A stretch of 64,000 nucleotides of DNA from positions 4,588,001 through 4,652,000 of the forward strand of contig AP019416.1 in the NCBI GenBank assembly GCA_004295565.1. Direction: 5' to 3'. Origin of the DNA: Vreelandella olivaria (GTDB lineage Bacteria; Pseudomonadota; Gammaproteobacteria; Pseudomonadales; Halomonadaceae). Numbering within the stretch: position 1 is the first letter of the stretch; the number at the start of each line of letters is the position of its first letter. Position numbers and translations under genes: made by a program. This document shows, piece by piece, positions 30,209 to 40,054 of the stretch. The notes below the pieces were generated by a model, which was not told the origin of the DNA, did not search any database, and saw only the letters and a program-made list of their open reading frames with translations.

Positions 30209-32604
30209 TTAGGTTTCATCAACATCATCGTGGTCAGGTTTCAGGTGATCAGGCTCGCTGGTTTGCTGTACACCTTGAGAGGTGTCGCCCGTCGTCGCCG
30301 GGGTAGTCACCGCTGAATCCTCCACCTTCTTCTCTTTAGCGGTCGACTCCAGCACCCGCACATGGGCAGGCGGTGGATTGCCGTTTTGTTATCGCCAAAG
30401 TAAAGCGTGGTGTGCGGGAAGGGTATTTCGATACCCGCCTCATCGAAGCGCAGTTTAACCAGACGATTGTAGGCACGGCCGACGGCCCACTGATCACCTG
30501 GTGTGGTTTTAATTACCACACGGATATTTACAGAGCTATCTGCCAAGGCAGTAACCCCAGCAACGGTGAGATCAGCCAGCAGCTTGTTGCCGTGCTCTTC
30601 GCTGGCTTTGAGATCCTCAAAGGCCAGCTTGAGTTGCTCAATGGCTTCATCAATGCTTTCGCTGTAGCCAATGCCGTATTCGCCCACATGGTTACCGTAC
30701 TCGCGCATGTAGTTAGATACGGTGTCCACGCTGGAGAACGGTACGATGTGATAAGTACCGGACAGATCGCGGATTCCTACAGAGCGGATACTAAGCCGCT
30801 CGGCGGTGCCCGTCACGCCGCCTACTGTCACCACGTCACCGGTGTTCATGGCATTTTCCACCTGGATAAACACCCCGGTGATCACGTCCTGCACCAGTTT
30901 CTGGGCGCCAAAACCAATCGCCAGACCCAGCACACCGGCACCGGCAATCAGCGGGCCGATATTGATGCCAATTTCCGACAGCACGATCATGCCGGTAATG
31001 GTCACCATGGCGATCGCCAGGGCATTGCGGAACAGACTGAGCAGCGTTTTAGCCCGCGCCGACGGTTCTCCGTAGCCGGTTTCCGGGTTGAGCTTATGCT
31101 CAATAAGGCTTGCCAGGCCCAGCCACACGGCGAGCGCAACGATCAAAATCACCGCAACGCTGGAGAGATTCCCAACCAGCCTGGCACCACCTTCAGAGGC
31201 ATACCAAGCAGCTAGGTCAAAGGCGCCCCAAGCGTTCAGCACCATCATGATGACCACAATCAAAATGATCGTACGCAGCACGCGGAGCGCATTGGGTACG
31301 TAGCTGTTCAAGCGCTTTTCAAGCAGCGGCAGTTTGCGCCGCAGATCGTCGGAAAGAGTAATCCGGCGGCCAATGGTTTGGGTAAGAAACGACGACACCA
31401 ATAGCCCAACAACAATCGTAGCCAGGGACTTTAAGGTGGCAAACATCACAAACGGCAGCGCATCGCCAGGGCGCGTCAAGGTCAGTACAAACACCATCAA
31501 GAAGTACAGCAGCGCGAACAGGTGCCATGTACGGGCAAATAGCTGGAGCGAAACGCGGCTAGCGGTGAGCGTTGATTTTGCCGCCATCTCGTTCAGGTTA
31601 TCGCGCAGGCGGGTGCGGTTCTTAAGCACCACGACCACGGCGTAGATAAATGCCAACACCATGATCAGCGTACCAACCGCTTGACCCAGCGAGGCCGCCA
31701 CGTAGAAGTTAACCAGCGGTACCACCACCATCAGTCCATAACCGACCATGCCGATCAAACGAGCTAACCAGCGGTTCCAGTAGGAGGCCTCCTGGGCAGA
31801 GATAGGCAGTAGCCGCAGCCCTTCGTAGCGCGAAGAGAACAACATCCGCACCGCGGCTTTGAGCAGCTCAATAATCAAGAACGCATTCAAGAACAGTGAA
31901 GCGCGGGTCGAGAGTTCCCCTGCCTCCCCAACAGCAAATGTCGCCACTAAATTACCGCCCACGTAGGCTAAGCCGACAAGCAGCACATCGATGACTGCCG
32001 CAATGGCCACGCAGACGACCAGACGTAACACGGGGGTTAAATTATTGCCATTCAGCGACCAGCCACTGATTTTGGTAAATAGCGGCTTCGCCAATCGTCG
32101 CACGATGATGAATAGTGCAAAGGTGGCGACAATCACCATGCCCAGATTAATCGCCGCACTGGTGAACGCGGCCATATCAAAGACACTGTCTGCCTCTTCC
32201 CCGGAAAACAGACCGCCAACAATGCCCACCACTTGCTCGAACTGCCCCCCACATCGCTAACCACACGACTGGTGAGCTCCGCTAACTGGCGCGGCAGGGA
32301 AACGTCCTCTGGTGCAATCTCACTGCCTTGGGCCGCCGCTTCCGGAGAGCTCATTGGCAACACCATCGGGCAGCGACGAGGCTTGATTACGCAGCATCTC
32401 AATCAACTCTTGCCGCGACTGTTCATTTTCCAACAGGCTGGCCAGCGCCTCGTAGGACGTCGGCGCCGCCTCTTCAGACGATGCTGCACCATCGGCACTG
32501 GCCGACTCACTTGGCGCGCTCTGCGCCATTGCTGGCGTCGCTATCAAGGCAATCATTGCCAGCAGCCAGACACCTAGCCAGGGTAATAAACGAAGTGGCT
32601 TCAC
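30209..32604 (-). CDS. MscS-family mechanosensitive channel, large form (three frameshifts)
   Basis: An inner-membrane pressure-relief channel protecting against hypo-osmotic shock, relevant in a salt-adapted organism. The signal peptide (MKPLRLLPWLGVWLLAM, then PAMAQ) starts at ATG 32604. A periplasmic Ala/Glu-rich region follows, then many helices and the MscS pore and beta domain: GIGFGAQKLVQDVITGVFIQ, AMNTGDVVTVGG, and EIPFPHTTLYFGD near the end. Frame breaks occur near 32345, at the C6 run 32245-32250 and near 30376. The corrected tail is a hydrophilic Ser/Thr/Asp-rich extension ending at TAA 30209. Corrected length is about 800 residues. Confidence 0.87.
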
Positions 32605-32762
32605 ACCTAAACCTCCTTTTGGGTGAGTGTTGTGTTCAATCTAACGGCTGCCTGGTTTTACGCAAGCGAACCCAGGGCAACTGATGTTGCTTACACTCTA
32701 CACTGCCCGCACAGCTTGTTAAAAAGTTGTACAGGGTAACATGACTTGGTTAATAAGACGTT

Positions 32763-33194
32763 TCACTGGCAAAGCGGTACTAGCCACTGCTGCGCCAGCA
32801 GTAACACCACGGCGTAACGCGCACCTTTAGCGACCACAATCCACGCTAGAGCCCGCCACCAGGGCAGCCGAAAAACGCCGGCCAGTACAGTGAGGGGGTC
32901 GCCAATAATCGGCGCCCAGGAAATCAGCAGGCTCAGCTCGCCAAAGCGGTGATACCAGCCTTCCGCACGCGCCAAGCTACGCGGCGATGCGGGAAACCAA
33001 CGGCGGTCTTGAAACTGACGCGCATAGCGGCCCATCGCCACATTGATCATGCTGCCGAGCGTATTACCCGCCGTGGCCACCAACCACAGCGCCAACGGCG
33101 GCTCGCCGAGGCACCACAGCCGCGCCAGCCACACTTCCGACCCACCGGGAAGCAGCGTAGCGCTGACCAGCGCGACCAAAAACAGACTTATCAT
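32763..33194 (-). CDS. yqaA: YqaA family inner-membrane protein (DedA/SNARE-associated type)
   Basis: A 143-residue membrane protein, intact, of the small YqaA branch of the SNARE-associated/VTT family. The hallmarks are ATLLPGGSEVWLARLW near the start, ATAGNTLGSMINVAMGRY in the middle and SWAPIIGDPLTVLAGVFR, with hydrophobic ends. Its precise role is unknown; the family is linked to membrane lipid handling. It lies 17 bp after the IclR-type gene on the same strand. Confidence 0.85.
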   Translation of the reverse strand: MISLFLVALVSATLLPGGSEVWLARLWCLGEPPLALWLVATAGNTLGSMINVAMGRYARQFQDRRWFPASPRSLARAEGWYHRFGELSLLISWAPIIGDPLTVLAGVFRLPWWRALAWIVVAKGARYAVVLLLAQQWLVPLCQ

Positions 33195-33211
33195 TCGTTC
33201 AACGACCCAGG

Positions 33212-34033
33212 TTAACGCGGCACCTGCCCACCCAACTGCTGGGTAATTTCATCGGCCGTTTGGCGAACCAGCGCTCCAAGGGTGAGTAAGCGAGCCTCCG
33301 GGATTCGCGCCACCGGGCCTGACACCGAGATAGCTGCCAACGGCGCGCCGTGCTCATCGAACACACAGGCGGCCACGCAGTGCAGGCCAACGGCATGCTC
33401 TTCCCGGTCGCAGGCAAAGCCCTGGGAGCGGATTTGCTCTGTTTCCACCTTCAGTGTGTCAGCTTGATAGAGCGTATTAGCGGTCACTCTTGCAAGTTCG
33501 TGACCATTCAGCAACTGAGTCCGTTCATCATCAGGCATCCACGCCAGCAGTGCTTTACCTACCCCCGAGGCATGCAGCGGCGCACGGGAACCTAAGCGGG
33601 TGATCATGCGCATCATCTGCGGCGACTCGTGCTGAGCGAGAAACACCGCCGTGGCCCCATCACGGATACCTAAGTTGGCCGTTTCACCGGTTTCTGTGGT
33701 TAAACGACGCAGAAAGGGACGACTTGTGGCCACCACGTCGCGGGCTTCAAGAAAGCTATTGCCGATACGGAAGGTTTTAACATCGATTCGCCACAGCCCC
33801 TGCTCGTTCTCCTGGGTGACAAACCCCTGGCTCTGCAAGGCTTGTAGCAAGCGGTGGGTGGTAGAGGGTGCTAACTCGGCCATCTCTGCCACTTCTGAAA
33901 GGGCTAGCCCAAGTGGGCTGGCTGCGAGATGTTCCAGCAGCGTTAAGCCACGTACCAGCGACTGGCTATGGCCACCGCTAGCTTTGGCGGTACTCGCCGG
34001 ACGACCGACCGTCCTGCGTTTGGCTTCACTCAC
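33212..34033 (-). CDS. IclR family transcriptional regulator
   Basis: A 273-residue regulator with intact frame. The N-terminal winged helix reads VRGLTLLEHLAASPLGLALS, then ELAPSTTHRLLQALQSQGFV. The C-terminal effector domain shows SRAPLHASGVGKALLAWMPD, CDREEHAVGLHCVAACVFD and AAISVSGPVARI. Relatives control aromatic, glyoxylate or acetate catabolism; the ligand is not evident. A triple direct repeat lies just before its start and could be its own binding site. The possible target is the enoyl-CoA hydratase upstream on the same strand. Confidence 0.9.
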   Translation of the reverse strand: MSEAKRRTVGRPASTAKASGGHSQSLVRGLTLLEHLAASPLGLALSEVAEMAELAPSTTHRLLQALQSQGFVTQENEQGLWRIDVKTFRIGNSFLEARDVVATSRPFLRRLTTETGETANLGIRDGATAVFLAQHESPQMMRMITRLGSRAPLHASGVGKALLAWMPDDERTQLLNGHELARVTANTLYQADTLKVETEQIRSQGFACDREEHAVGLHCVAACVFDEHGAPLAAISVSGPVARIPEARLLTLGALVRQTADEITQQLGGQVPR

Positions 34034-34046
34034 CTGGCTTTCTCCT

Positions 34047-34082
34047 AAAAGACGCTCTCAAAAACGCTCCCAAAAGCGCTCC
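34047..34082. repeat. Three 11-13 bp direct repeats ahead of the iclR-type gene
   Basis: On the minus strand GGAGCGCTTTTG, GGAGCGTTTTTG and AGAGCGTCTTTT follow each other 13-50 bases before the IclR start. They could be tandem operator half-sites or a slippage product. Confidence 0.45.
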
Positions 34083-34218
34083 TACTCACGCAAAGCGCCC
34101 TGCTCTGGGCGGTCACGAAAAACACAAAGGGCGTCAGGATAACGTGACAACAGGGCAATTGTCGCGTTTACGGAAACGCATTCCATTCATTCGGCGATGG
34201 CACGTCAGAGATAGCACC

Positions 34219-35052
34219 TCAGCGATGCCGCCAGTGCGGCGGCCGCTTGGCAATAAACGCATCGATCCCCTCACTCACATCCTCGGCCAACATATTGCAG
34301 GCCATGGTTTCCCGGCAAAGGCGTAGGCTTCGTCGAGCGGCATGGCGAGCTGGCGGGCAAACATGGCTTTTCCGGTGCGCACCGCAACGGCACTTTTCGC
34401 GCAGATACTGGCGATCAGCGCGTCCGTGGCCGCATCCAGCGCGCCGTCTTCTGCCACGCGATTAATCAGGCCCCACTCGGCAGCCTGCTCAGCGCTGATA
34501 AACTCCCCGGTCAGCAGCATCTCCATGGCGCGCTTAGACGCCACGTTGCGGGAGAGCGCTACCGCCGGGGTGGAGCAAAACAGCCCCACGTTGATCCCGG
34601 AAACAGCAAAGCGGGCGCTGCGCGCAGCAACGGCCAAGTCACAGCTCGCCACCAGTTGGCAGCCTGCGGCGGTGGCGATGCCCTGCACTTTGGCAATTAC
34701 CGGTACGGGCAGGTGCACAATCGCCTGCATCACGTCGCCACAGCGGGCAAACAGCGTTTGGTAGTAGGCTTTATCGGGATTGGCACGCATCTGCTTCAGG
34801 TCATGCCCGGCGCAAAGGCTTTCCCTTCCGCGGCAAGGACAACACAGCGCACGCTGCTATCGTCCGCAATCTCGGTCAGGGCGTCGTGAAGTGCTTCCAG
34901 CATGGCTTCCGAGAGCGCATTAAAGCGCTCCGGTGTACTCATGACTAACGTGGTGACGCCTTGATGATCAAGGCGCTGCAGAGGGGAACAGTTGACGATG
35001 GATGTTCAGAAAAGGATCCGTCAGAAGAGCGTTGGTCAGAGGTGATGGGCAT
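34219..35052 (-). CDS. Enoyl-CoA hydratase/isomerase family protein (three frameshifts)
   Basis: A crotonase-fold enzyme that would hydrate or isomerise acyl-CoA thioesters. I place the start at ATG 35052 ([12 protein letters not shown]), preceded by CAGGAG. A missing C in G4 34983-34986 joins it to [19 protein letters not shown] and then [10 protein letters not shown] second loss at A3 34814-34816 restores [13 protein letters not shown], the oxyanion-hole segment. The middle reads [19 protein letters not shown] and [13 protein letters not shown] third loss at 34312-34314 restores the C-terminus ending PPHWRHR. Corrected length is about 279 residues. The substrate is unknown. Confidence 0.82.
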
Positions 35053-36087
35053 GGTGGACTCCTGGTTTTGAGCAACTTTGCCCATCAGTCTAGCCCACAA
35101 GGCTTGTCCACGATGCCTGCCTACTGTGCCCTCGCTTATTTTTTTCATTAGCCGGGTATCACGGCCTAAGGGGTGCGGCTCACCGCGCTGTTTGGCTAGA
35201 TCAATTTGGCGCTGGCGTTCACGAGCGGCGGCGCGGGTCTTCTCCGGCAAAGAATCGATGCAGTGTGGGCAGCTAATCCCCGGCTCGTAAGCAGAAGACT
35301 GCATATCTTCAGCAGAGATCGGCATGCGGCAGGCGTGGCACTGCTCGAATTCACCTTTGCTTAAGTCGTGGCGAACCGTCACCCGGTTGTCGAACACAAA
35401 ACACTCGCCGCGCCACAGCGACTGCTCTTCCGGGACTTTCTCCAGGTAGTTCAGCACGCCACCTTTCAGGTGATAGACCTCTTCAAAACCCTCTTTAAGC
35501 ATAAAGCTGGAGGCTTTTTCACAGCGGATGCCGCCGGTGCAGAACATGGCCACTTTCTTATGCTTTTCCGGGTCGTAGTGCTCGCGCACGTATTCGGGAA
35601 ACTCGCGAAAAGTGGTGGTTTTAGGATCGATCGCCCGCTCAAAGCTGCCAATCGCCACTTCGTAATCATTGCGGGTATCGATCACCAGCACTTCAGGGTC
35701 GGCGATGATGTCGTTCCAGTTTTCCGGCTCGACATAAGTACCCACGGTGTCATTGGGGTCGATGTCGGGCACGCCGAGGGTAACGATCTCTTTTTTGAGT
35801 TTGACCTTGGTGCGGTAGAACGGCGTTTCGTCGCAATAGGACTCTTTATGGTCAATATCCGTCAGGCGTGGGTCAGCGGTGAGCCATGTCAGCAGTGCGT
35901 CAATGCCTTCGCGGCTACCCGCCACCGTGCCGTTAATGCCCTCTTTGGCGAGCAGCAAGGTGCCTTTGACACCGTTATCCAGCATGGTTTGACGCAGCGG
36001 CTCACGCAGCGCTTCGAAGTCGTTCAGGGTGACGAATTTGTACAGCGCCGCGACCACAATGGGCGGGGTATCGTTAAACTCAGACAT
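34945..36087 (-). CDS. trhO: tRNA uridine(34) hydroxylase TrhO (rhodanese-related, UPF0176)
   Basis: TrhO performs prephenate-independent 5-hydroxylation of U34 in tRNA. I chose ATG 36087 ([18 protein letters not shown]), with CTGGAG upstream. The N-terminal acylphosphatase-like region has [17 protein letters not shown]. The rhodanese domain has [20 protein letters not shown] and the active-site Cys in [14 protein letters not shown] Cys-rich tail follows ([15 protein letters not shown]). The frame then runs without stop through the ribosome site and start of the next gene to 34945. The real stop was probably the TAG near 35090, lost by one missing base. Confidence 0.92.
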   Translation of the reverse strand: MSEFNDTPPIVVAALYKFVTLNDFEALREPLRQTMLDNGVKGTLLLAKEGINGTVAGSREGIDALLTWLTADPRLTDIDHKESYCDETPFYRTKVKLKKEIVTLGVPDIDPNDTVGTYVEPENWNDIIADPEVLVIDTRNDYEVAIGSFERAIDPKTTTFREFPEYVREHYDPEKHKKVAMFCTGGIRCEKASSFMLKEGFEEVYHLKGGVLNYLEKVPEEQSLWRGECFVFDNRVTVRHDLSKGEFEQCHACRMPISAEDMQSSAYEPGISCPHCIDSLPEKTRAAARERQRQIDLAKQRGEPHPLGRDTRLMKKISEGTVGRHRGQALWARLMGKVAQNQESTMPITSDQRSSDGSFSEHPSSTVPLCSALIIKASPR

Positions 36088-36298
36088 GCACTTGCTCCAG
36101 GTAGTCACCCTCGCAAAGGGCGGACCGGGTTAAAAGAGGCCAGGATTTTACGCGAAAGCTCACCAAAAGTTTAGCGGTGGCCATCTTATTTAATACATCG
36201 ATTTATTCGACAGAAACGTACTGAAAGCTTCACCCCACGCGGTCTCAACGAGGCGTATATTGTCACTATTACCTCTAACGCAACCTGCGGAGTACAGC

Positions 36299-36988
36299 AT
36301 GATTATTCGTCGTTCCAACGAGCGGGGCTATGCCGACCACGGCTGGCTGCGCTCCTTCCATACCTTTTCGTTTGCCAACTACGTTGATCGCAACCATATG
36401 GGCTTTCGCGCCCTGCGCGTGATCAATGAGGATCGCGTTGCCGGCGGCCATGGCTTTGGCGCCCACCCGCACCGGGATATGGAGATTATCTCCTATGTGC
36501 TTGACGGTGAAATGGAGCACAAGGACAACATGGGCAACGGCGAGGTGATGCGCCCGGGCGATGTACAGCGCATGTCCGCGGGCACTGGGGTGCTGCACAG
36601 TGAGTTCAATCACTCCAAGCAGAACGAGCTGCACTTCCTACAGATCTGGATTGAACCCAAGCAGCTCGGCATTAAACCCAGCTATGAACAGAAAGCCTTT
36701 CCAGCCGCCGAACGGCAAAGCCAATGGCGCTTAGTGGCCTCTGAAGAAGGTCGCGAGGGATCAGTAAGCATCAACCAGGATGTCAATCTATATGCGGGCT
36801 TGTTTAATCCTGGCGAACAGGCAACAGCGCCACCTTCCCGTTACGCTTGGCTGCATGTGATCAACGGCGAAATGGAAGTTAACGGCGAGACCCTGAGCAC
36901 AGGCGACGCCGCAGCGTTTACGCCGGAAGAGTCGATCAGCCTCACGGGGAAAGAAGCGGGCGAAGTGTTGTTGTTTGATTTGGCTTAA
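36299..36988 (+). CDS. Pirin family protein (cupin, quercetinase-like)
   Basis: A 229-residue bicupin, intact. The start ATG 36299 (MIIRRSNERGYADHGW) follows GCGGAG at a good distance. The pirin signature is complete: FHTFSFANYVDRNHMGF, the metal ligands in HPHRDMEIISYVLDGEMEHKD, and TGVLHSEFNHS. Bacterial pirins include quercetin dioxygenases and redox-sensing proteins; which applies here is unknown. It is a single gene divergent from trhO. Confidence 0.93.
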   Translation: MIIRRSNERGYADHGWLRSFHTFSFANYVDRNHMGFRALRVINEDRVAGGHGFGAHPHRDMEIISYVLDGEMEHKDNMGNGEVMRPGDVQRMSAGTGVLHSEFNHSKQNELHFLQIWIEPKQLGIKPSYEQKAFPAAERQSQWRLVASEEGREGSVSINQDVNLYAGLFNPGEQATAPPSRYAWLHVINGEMEVNGETLSTGDAAAFTPEESISLTGKEAGEVLLFDLA

Positions 36989-37120
36989 TTAGCGGATCTC
37001 CTGCATTAGCCAAAATGGCTCAATCCTAGCCTCTCTACACCAAGCAGCAAGGGTGGCATCTGAGATCTTCTCTTGCCGTGCCACCTGAGTTGAGCGGTGG
37101 TAGAAATTTCTCACCAACAT
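36989..37120 (-). CDS. Short HTH-like ORF, possible remnant of a transposase orfA
   Basis: A 43-residue frame from ATG 37120 containing STQVARQEKISDATLAAWCR, which resembles the helix-turn-helix of IS3-type or related orfA proteins. It directly abuts the pirin stop, and no matching catalytic orfB is present. It is probably a fragment of an older insertion. The rest of 37121-37220 shows nothing. Confidence 0.3.
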   Translation of the reverse strand: MLVRNFYHRSTQVARQEKISDATLAAWCREARIEPFWLMQEIR

Positions 37121-37220
37121 CTCTTTGGTCGCTTAGGAAAATTTCCTTCCTTAACCTAGCAAATTATCACAAATACGGCCCGTCTGCAGCTAACCTGACG
37201 CAGGGATAGTTGAAGCCTAG

Positions 37221-38130
37221 GCTTTGTCTGAAAACGTGAATTTGCTATTGTTTCCTATGCAGCAGTTGCATAGGTGAAGTATGGCAGGACGTTACGAAAT
37301 CTCTGATCAGGGCTGGGAGCTCATCAAAGACATTGTGGTATCGCCAGCGAAAGCAATTGGGCGCCCACGCCGTGATGACCGCCAAATGCTAAACGGCATT
37401 TTTGGATCCTTTGCTCAGGGGCTAAGTGGCGTGATTTACCCGACCGTTACGGCCCTTGGAAAACGGTTTATGACCGATTCCGGCAATGGCGCGATGATGG
37501 CACTTTTGAAGCGATATTAACGCGCTTACAGCTACGTTTGCGTGAAGATGGCTTGATGGATCTGGATACATGGATGATTGATTCAACCTCAATTCGTGCC
37601 ACACGCGCCGCCTCTGGAGGTGGCAAAGGGGGGCAGCGAGAACCCGTAGATCATGCATTGGGACGTAGTCGAGGCGGGTTAACGACCAAAATTCATATGC
37701 TCTGTGATCGAAACGGCTGGCCATTGGCGTTTACGTTATCACCAGGACAGCAGTCGGATACGCAGCACTTCATTTCCACTCTGGAACGTATCCGTTTGCC
37801 TGGCTTGTCAGGGCGCCCTCGAACTCGCTGCCGGTTTATCGTGGGAGATAAGGGCTACGACAGTGATTTTCTTCGCCGTTACTGTGATGGGCGCGGCATA
37901 AAGCCGATTATTGCCAGCCGAAAGATGCAACGTAAATCACGCCCCGGATTGCCACGCGGCTTTGAGAAGCCCAAATATCGAGAAAGAAATATCATTGAGC
38001 GCTGCATTGGCTGGGTTAAAGAACTTCGCCATATTTGCACTCGCTACGATAAGCTCGAAAGCAGCTTCAATGCGATGGTATGCCTAGGGTGCATAGATCG
38101 CAGCTTGCGAGCTAACTTTTCAGACAAAGC
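37221..38130 (+). mobile_element. IS5-family (IS427-group-like) insertion sequence, 910 bp
   Basis: The termini GCTTTGTCTGAAAA form a 14-bp perfect inverted repeat (37221-37234 and 38117-38130). CTAG is duplicated on both sides (37217-37220 and 38131-38134), matching the YTAR target preference of this group. One transposase gene fills it. The element marks the left edge of the AT-rich stretch. Confidence 0.88.
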
Positions 38131-38134
38131 CTAG
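37281..38134 (+). CDS. IS5-family (IS427-type) transposase in two frames
   Basis: A DDE transposase. The first frame starts at ATG 37281 (MAGRYEISDQGWELIKDIVV), the DUF4096-like N-terminus. The second carries the catalytic DDE domain: IDSTSIRATRAASGG, GLTTKIHMLCDRNG, GDKGYDSDFLRRY and the terminal Glu in ERCIGWVKELR. The two join at the T5 run 37399-37403; six T would give one frame through CSGAKWRDLPDRYGPWKTVY. Some IS427 elements use programmed frameshifting, but the same T-run loss recurs in host genes here. The TAG stop lies partly in the duplicated CTAG target. Confidence 0.9.
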
Positions 38135-38174
38135 TAGCTTTCCGCAGATATGGCACTTGTTGGCTGAAGTCAGA

Positions 38175-38182
38175 TATACAAA
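38175..38182. promoter_or_regulatory. TATACAAA motif upstream of the gntR-type gene
   Basis: The complement TTTGTATA recurs at 43247-43254 in the divergent promoter of the island's transporter. It is a candidate half-site for the adjacent GntR regulator. Confidence 0.3.
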
Positions 38183-38243
38183 TAAACTTATTCTATGGTA
38201 AATTACGAAAAATAAACCAAAAATTATTATTCAGACATTAATC

Positions 38244-38892
38244 ATGACAAAACTGACTGATGAAGTTTATACTACTTTACGACGGAAAATAATGGAAGGC
38301 GAGCTTGCTCCAAATGAGCAAGTGAAGGAAGAGAGAATTGCGAAATTACTTGATGTCAGTCGCACGCCGGTTCGTACAGCAATAAACCAACTGACACTAG
38401 ATGGTCTTTTGTATAGGGAGCGAGGCCGTGGCTCTTTTGTATCTGCATGGAACACTGAGGATATTAAGGAAATTTTTGAGATAAGAATACAGATTGAGTC
38501 AAAAGCAGCAGGTTTAGCTGCATTAAAAGCATCAGCCATGCATATTGAAAATCTCTTACAATGCTCTATAAAAATGGATGAGCTTGTAGAAAAAAACCAG
38601 AAGATTATTTAAAAACATCCAAGAAGAAAACCGCAAATTCCATTCTATTATATTAAAAGCTGCGGCCTCTCCTCGACTTACTAAAATCACAAAAACACTT
38701 GTTGAAATACCTATAACAATAGGATTCTACATTTACTCTGAGGAGGATATGCAAAGATCTATGAATCATCACCGCGAGTTAATACATGCCATCAGGATGG
38801 GATCGCAAGAATATGCAAGCGACGTTATGACTGTTCATTTAAGAGCAGCTTTATGCAGGTTTTTAACTAATCGAGATATAAAGCAACAGTAA
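38244..38892 (+). CDS. GntR family (FCD domain) transcriptional regulator (one frameshift)
   Basis: A FadR/VanR-type regulator, presumably ligand-controlled by a carboxylate. The winged helix reads VYTTLRRKIMEGELAPNEQV, then LLDVSRTPVRTAINQL. The FCD domain shows EIFEIRIQIESKAAGLAA, and after the break FHSIILKAAASPRL and HHRELIHAI with metal-binding His residues. One A is missing in the A7 run 38590-38596; restoring it gives about 216 residues. The gene is AT-rich, unlike the core. It probably controls the tctCBA/dehydrogenase cluster that follows. Confidence 0.85.
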
Positions 38893-39273
38893 AATATTCC
38901 ACTGCAAGAAAAATGCGAAAAACTTATAGCTTCTTTTTATCTTAAAATCAGCATAACGTATAAATTTTTCCAGGCTTAACACCCTAAAAACTTACAAAAA
39001 TGATGGCCAGAAGAAAGCAAACCTGGCCAAGCACATTCAGAAAGCCACCACTTACGAAGCCACTGTTTAGTGGCTAAAATTATAGATATAATGTAGGTTC
39101 ATAATTCAAGAAAAGTACCTACGAAATCTCTGATTAACTATTACGCTTGACCATACAGCGTTAAAAATCGCCTCAAATATGCTCATTTACAACCTGTAAA
39201 CTCCGCTTTTGTTGATCTTTTCCTTGACTGGCCTGCGCTCGTTACGTTAGTCAGAGGCTCCCTACATTTAATC
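38893..39273. other. Intergenic region with small hairpins
   Basis: No gene is recognised. It contains a perfect hairpin agccact-gttt-agtggct-type (39058-39075) and an inverted tggccag/ctggcca pair (39004-39028). The gntR-type gene (plus) and the RraA-like gene (minus) converge here, so these may be termination structures. Confidence 0.4.
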
Positions 39274-39953
39274 TTAGGAAGCAATGAAGCAGTTTTTATC
39301 GCTTAGTGCTTTCTCAACCCAGCTTCGGTCGCTGCAGCCTGTTTTTATCTTTTTAAGCTCCTCCTGCTCAGCCTTCTGTTTCGCCTGCGCTGCTTTGAGT
39401 AAGCCTTCAGCCTGCTCAAATGGCACACAAAGCACCCCATCATCATCACCAATAATTAAGTCACCGGGTGAAACTACCATCCCGTCAATAGCGACCTGTA
39501 CATTAATCTCTCCATAGTCCATCTTTATATGAATGCGGTGAGTAACGCCTGCCGCATATACTGGAAGTTCCAGCCTATAAATTTCATCAACATCGCGAAT
39601 GGCACCATTGATGACAATTCCTGCCACTCCCCGGCTTTCAGCATAATGCGCCATGAGTTCTCCCATCATCGCATTGGTCATATCTCCACCAGCATCGACA
39701 ACGATGACATCGCCCTTCTGAGCCATGTCTAAAGCCTTATGGAACATGAGGTTATCGCCAGGACGTGTCTTAACGGTAAGTGCAGCTCCCGACATTCTTC
39801 CTCCCCACCATGAAAGGGACGAAGTCGTGGGCCAGCCGACGTCATTCTTGCCATTGAGTCACTAACATTAGCAACTGGCACCGTATTGAAAGATGCCGCA
39901 AGCTCTGGTGTAACAACGTTTTGTCTTTGAAGTATACGAAAACCTATGCTCAT
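39274..39953 (-). CDS. RraA-like / 4-hydroxy-4-methyl-2-oxoglutarate aldolase family protein (one frameshift)
   Basis: A class II pyruvate aldolase-like fold; relatives cleave HMG or decarboxylate oxaloacetate, while RraA itself inhibits RNase E. The start ATG 39953 (MSIGFRILQRQNVV) follows AAGGAG. Motifs are VANVSDSMARM, VVDAGGDMTNAMMGELMAHY and VINGAIRDVDEI, with the substrate Arg-Asp pair and DLIIGDDDGVLCVP. One G is missing at C4 39803-39806 (expected HGGGGRMSGAALTV). The C-terminal tail is Lys/Glu-rich. An aldolase/decarboxylase role fits the catabolic neighbourhood better than RraA. Confidence 0.83.
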
Positions 39954-40054
39954 TGTATTTATCTCCTTTTTGGACACCTACACCCATTTGGGTAGAAAAG
40001 TAAGTCGCTAAAATCTTTAGCAATGGTTACATGGTCACAACGAGTATGAATGAA

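Noticed and set aside
37281-38134. Programmed ribosomal frameshift in the transposase
   Set aside because: It is possible for this IS group, but the same T-run shortening breaks many host genes here, so sequencing error is the simpler reading.
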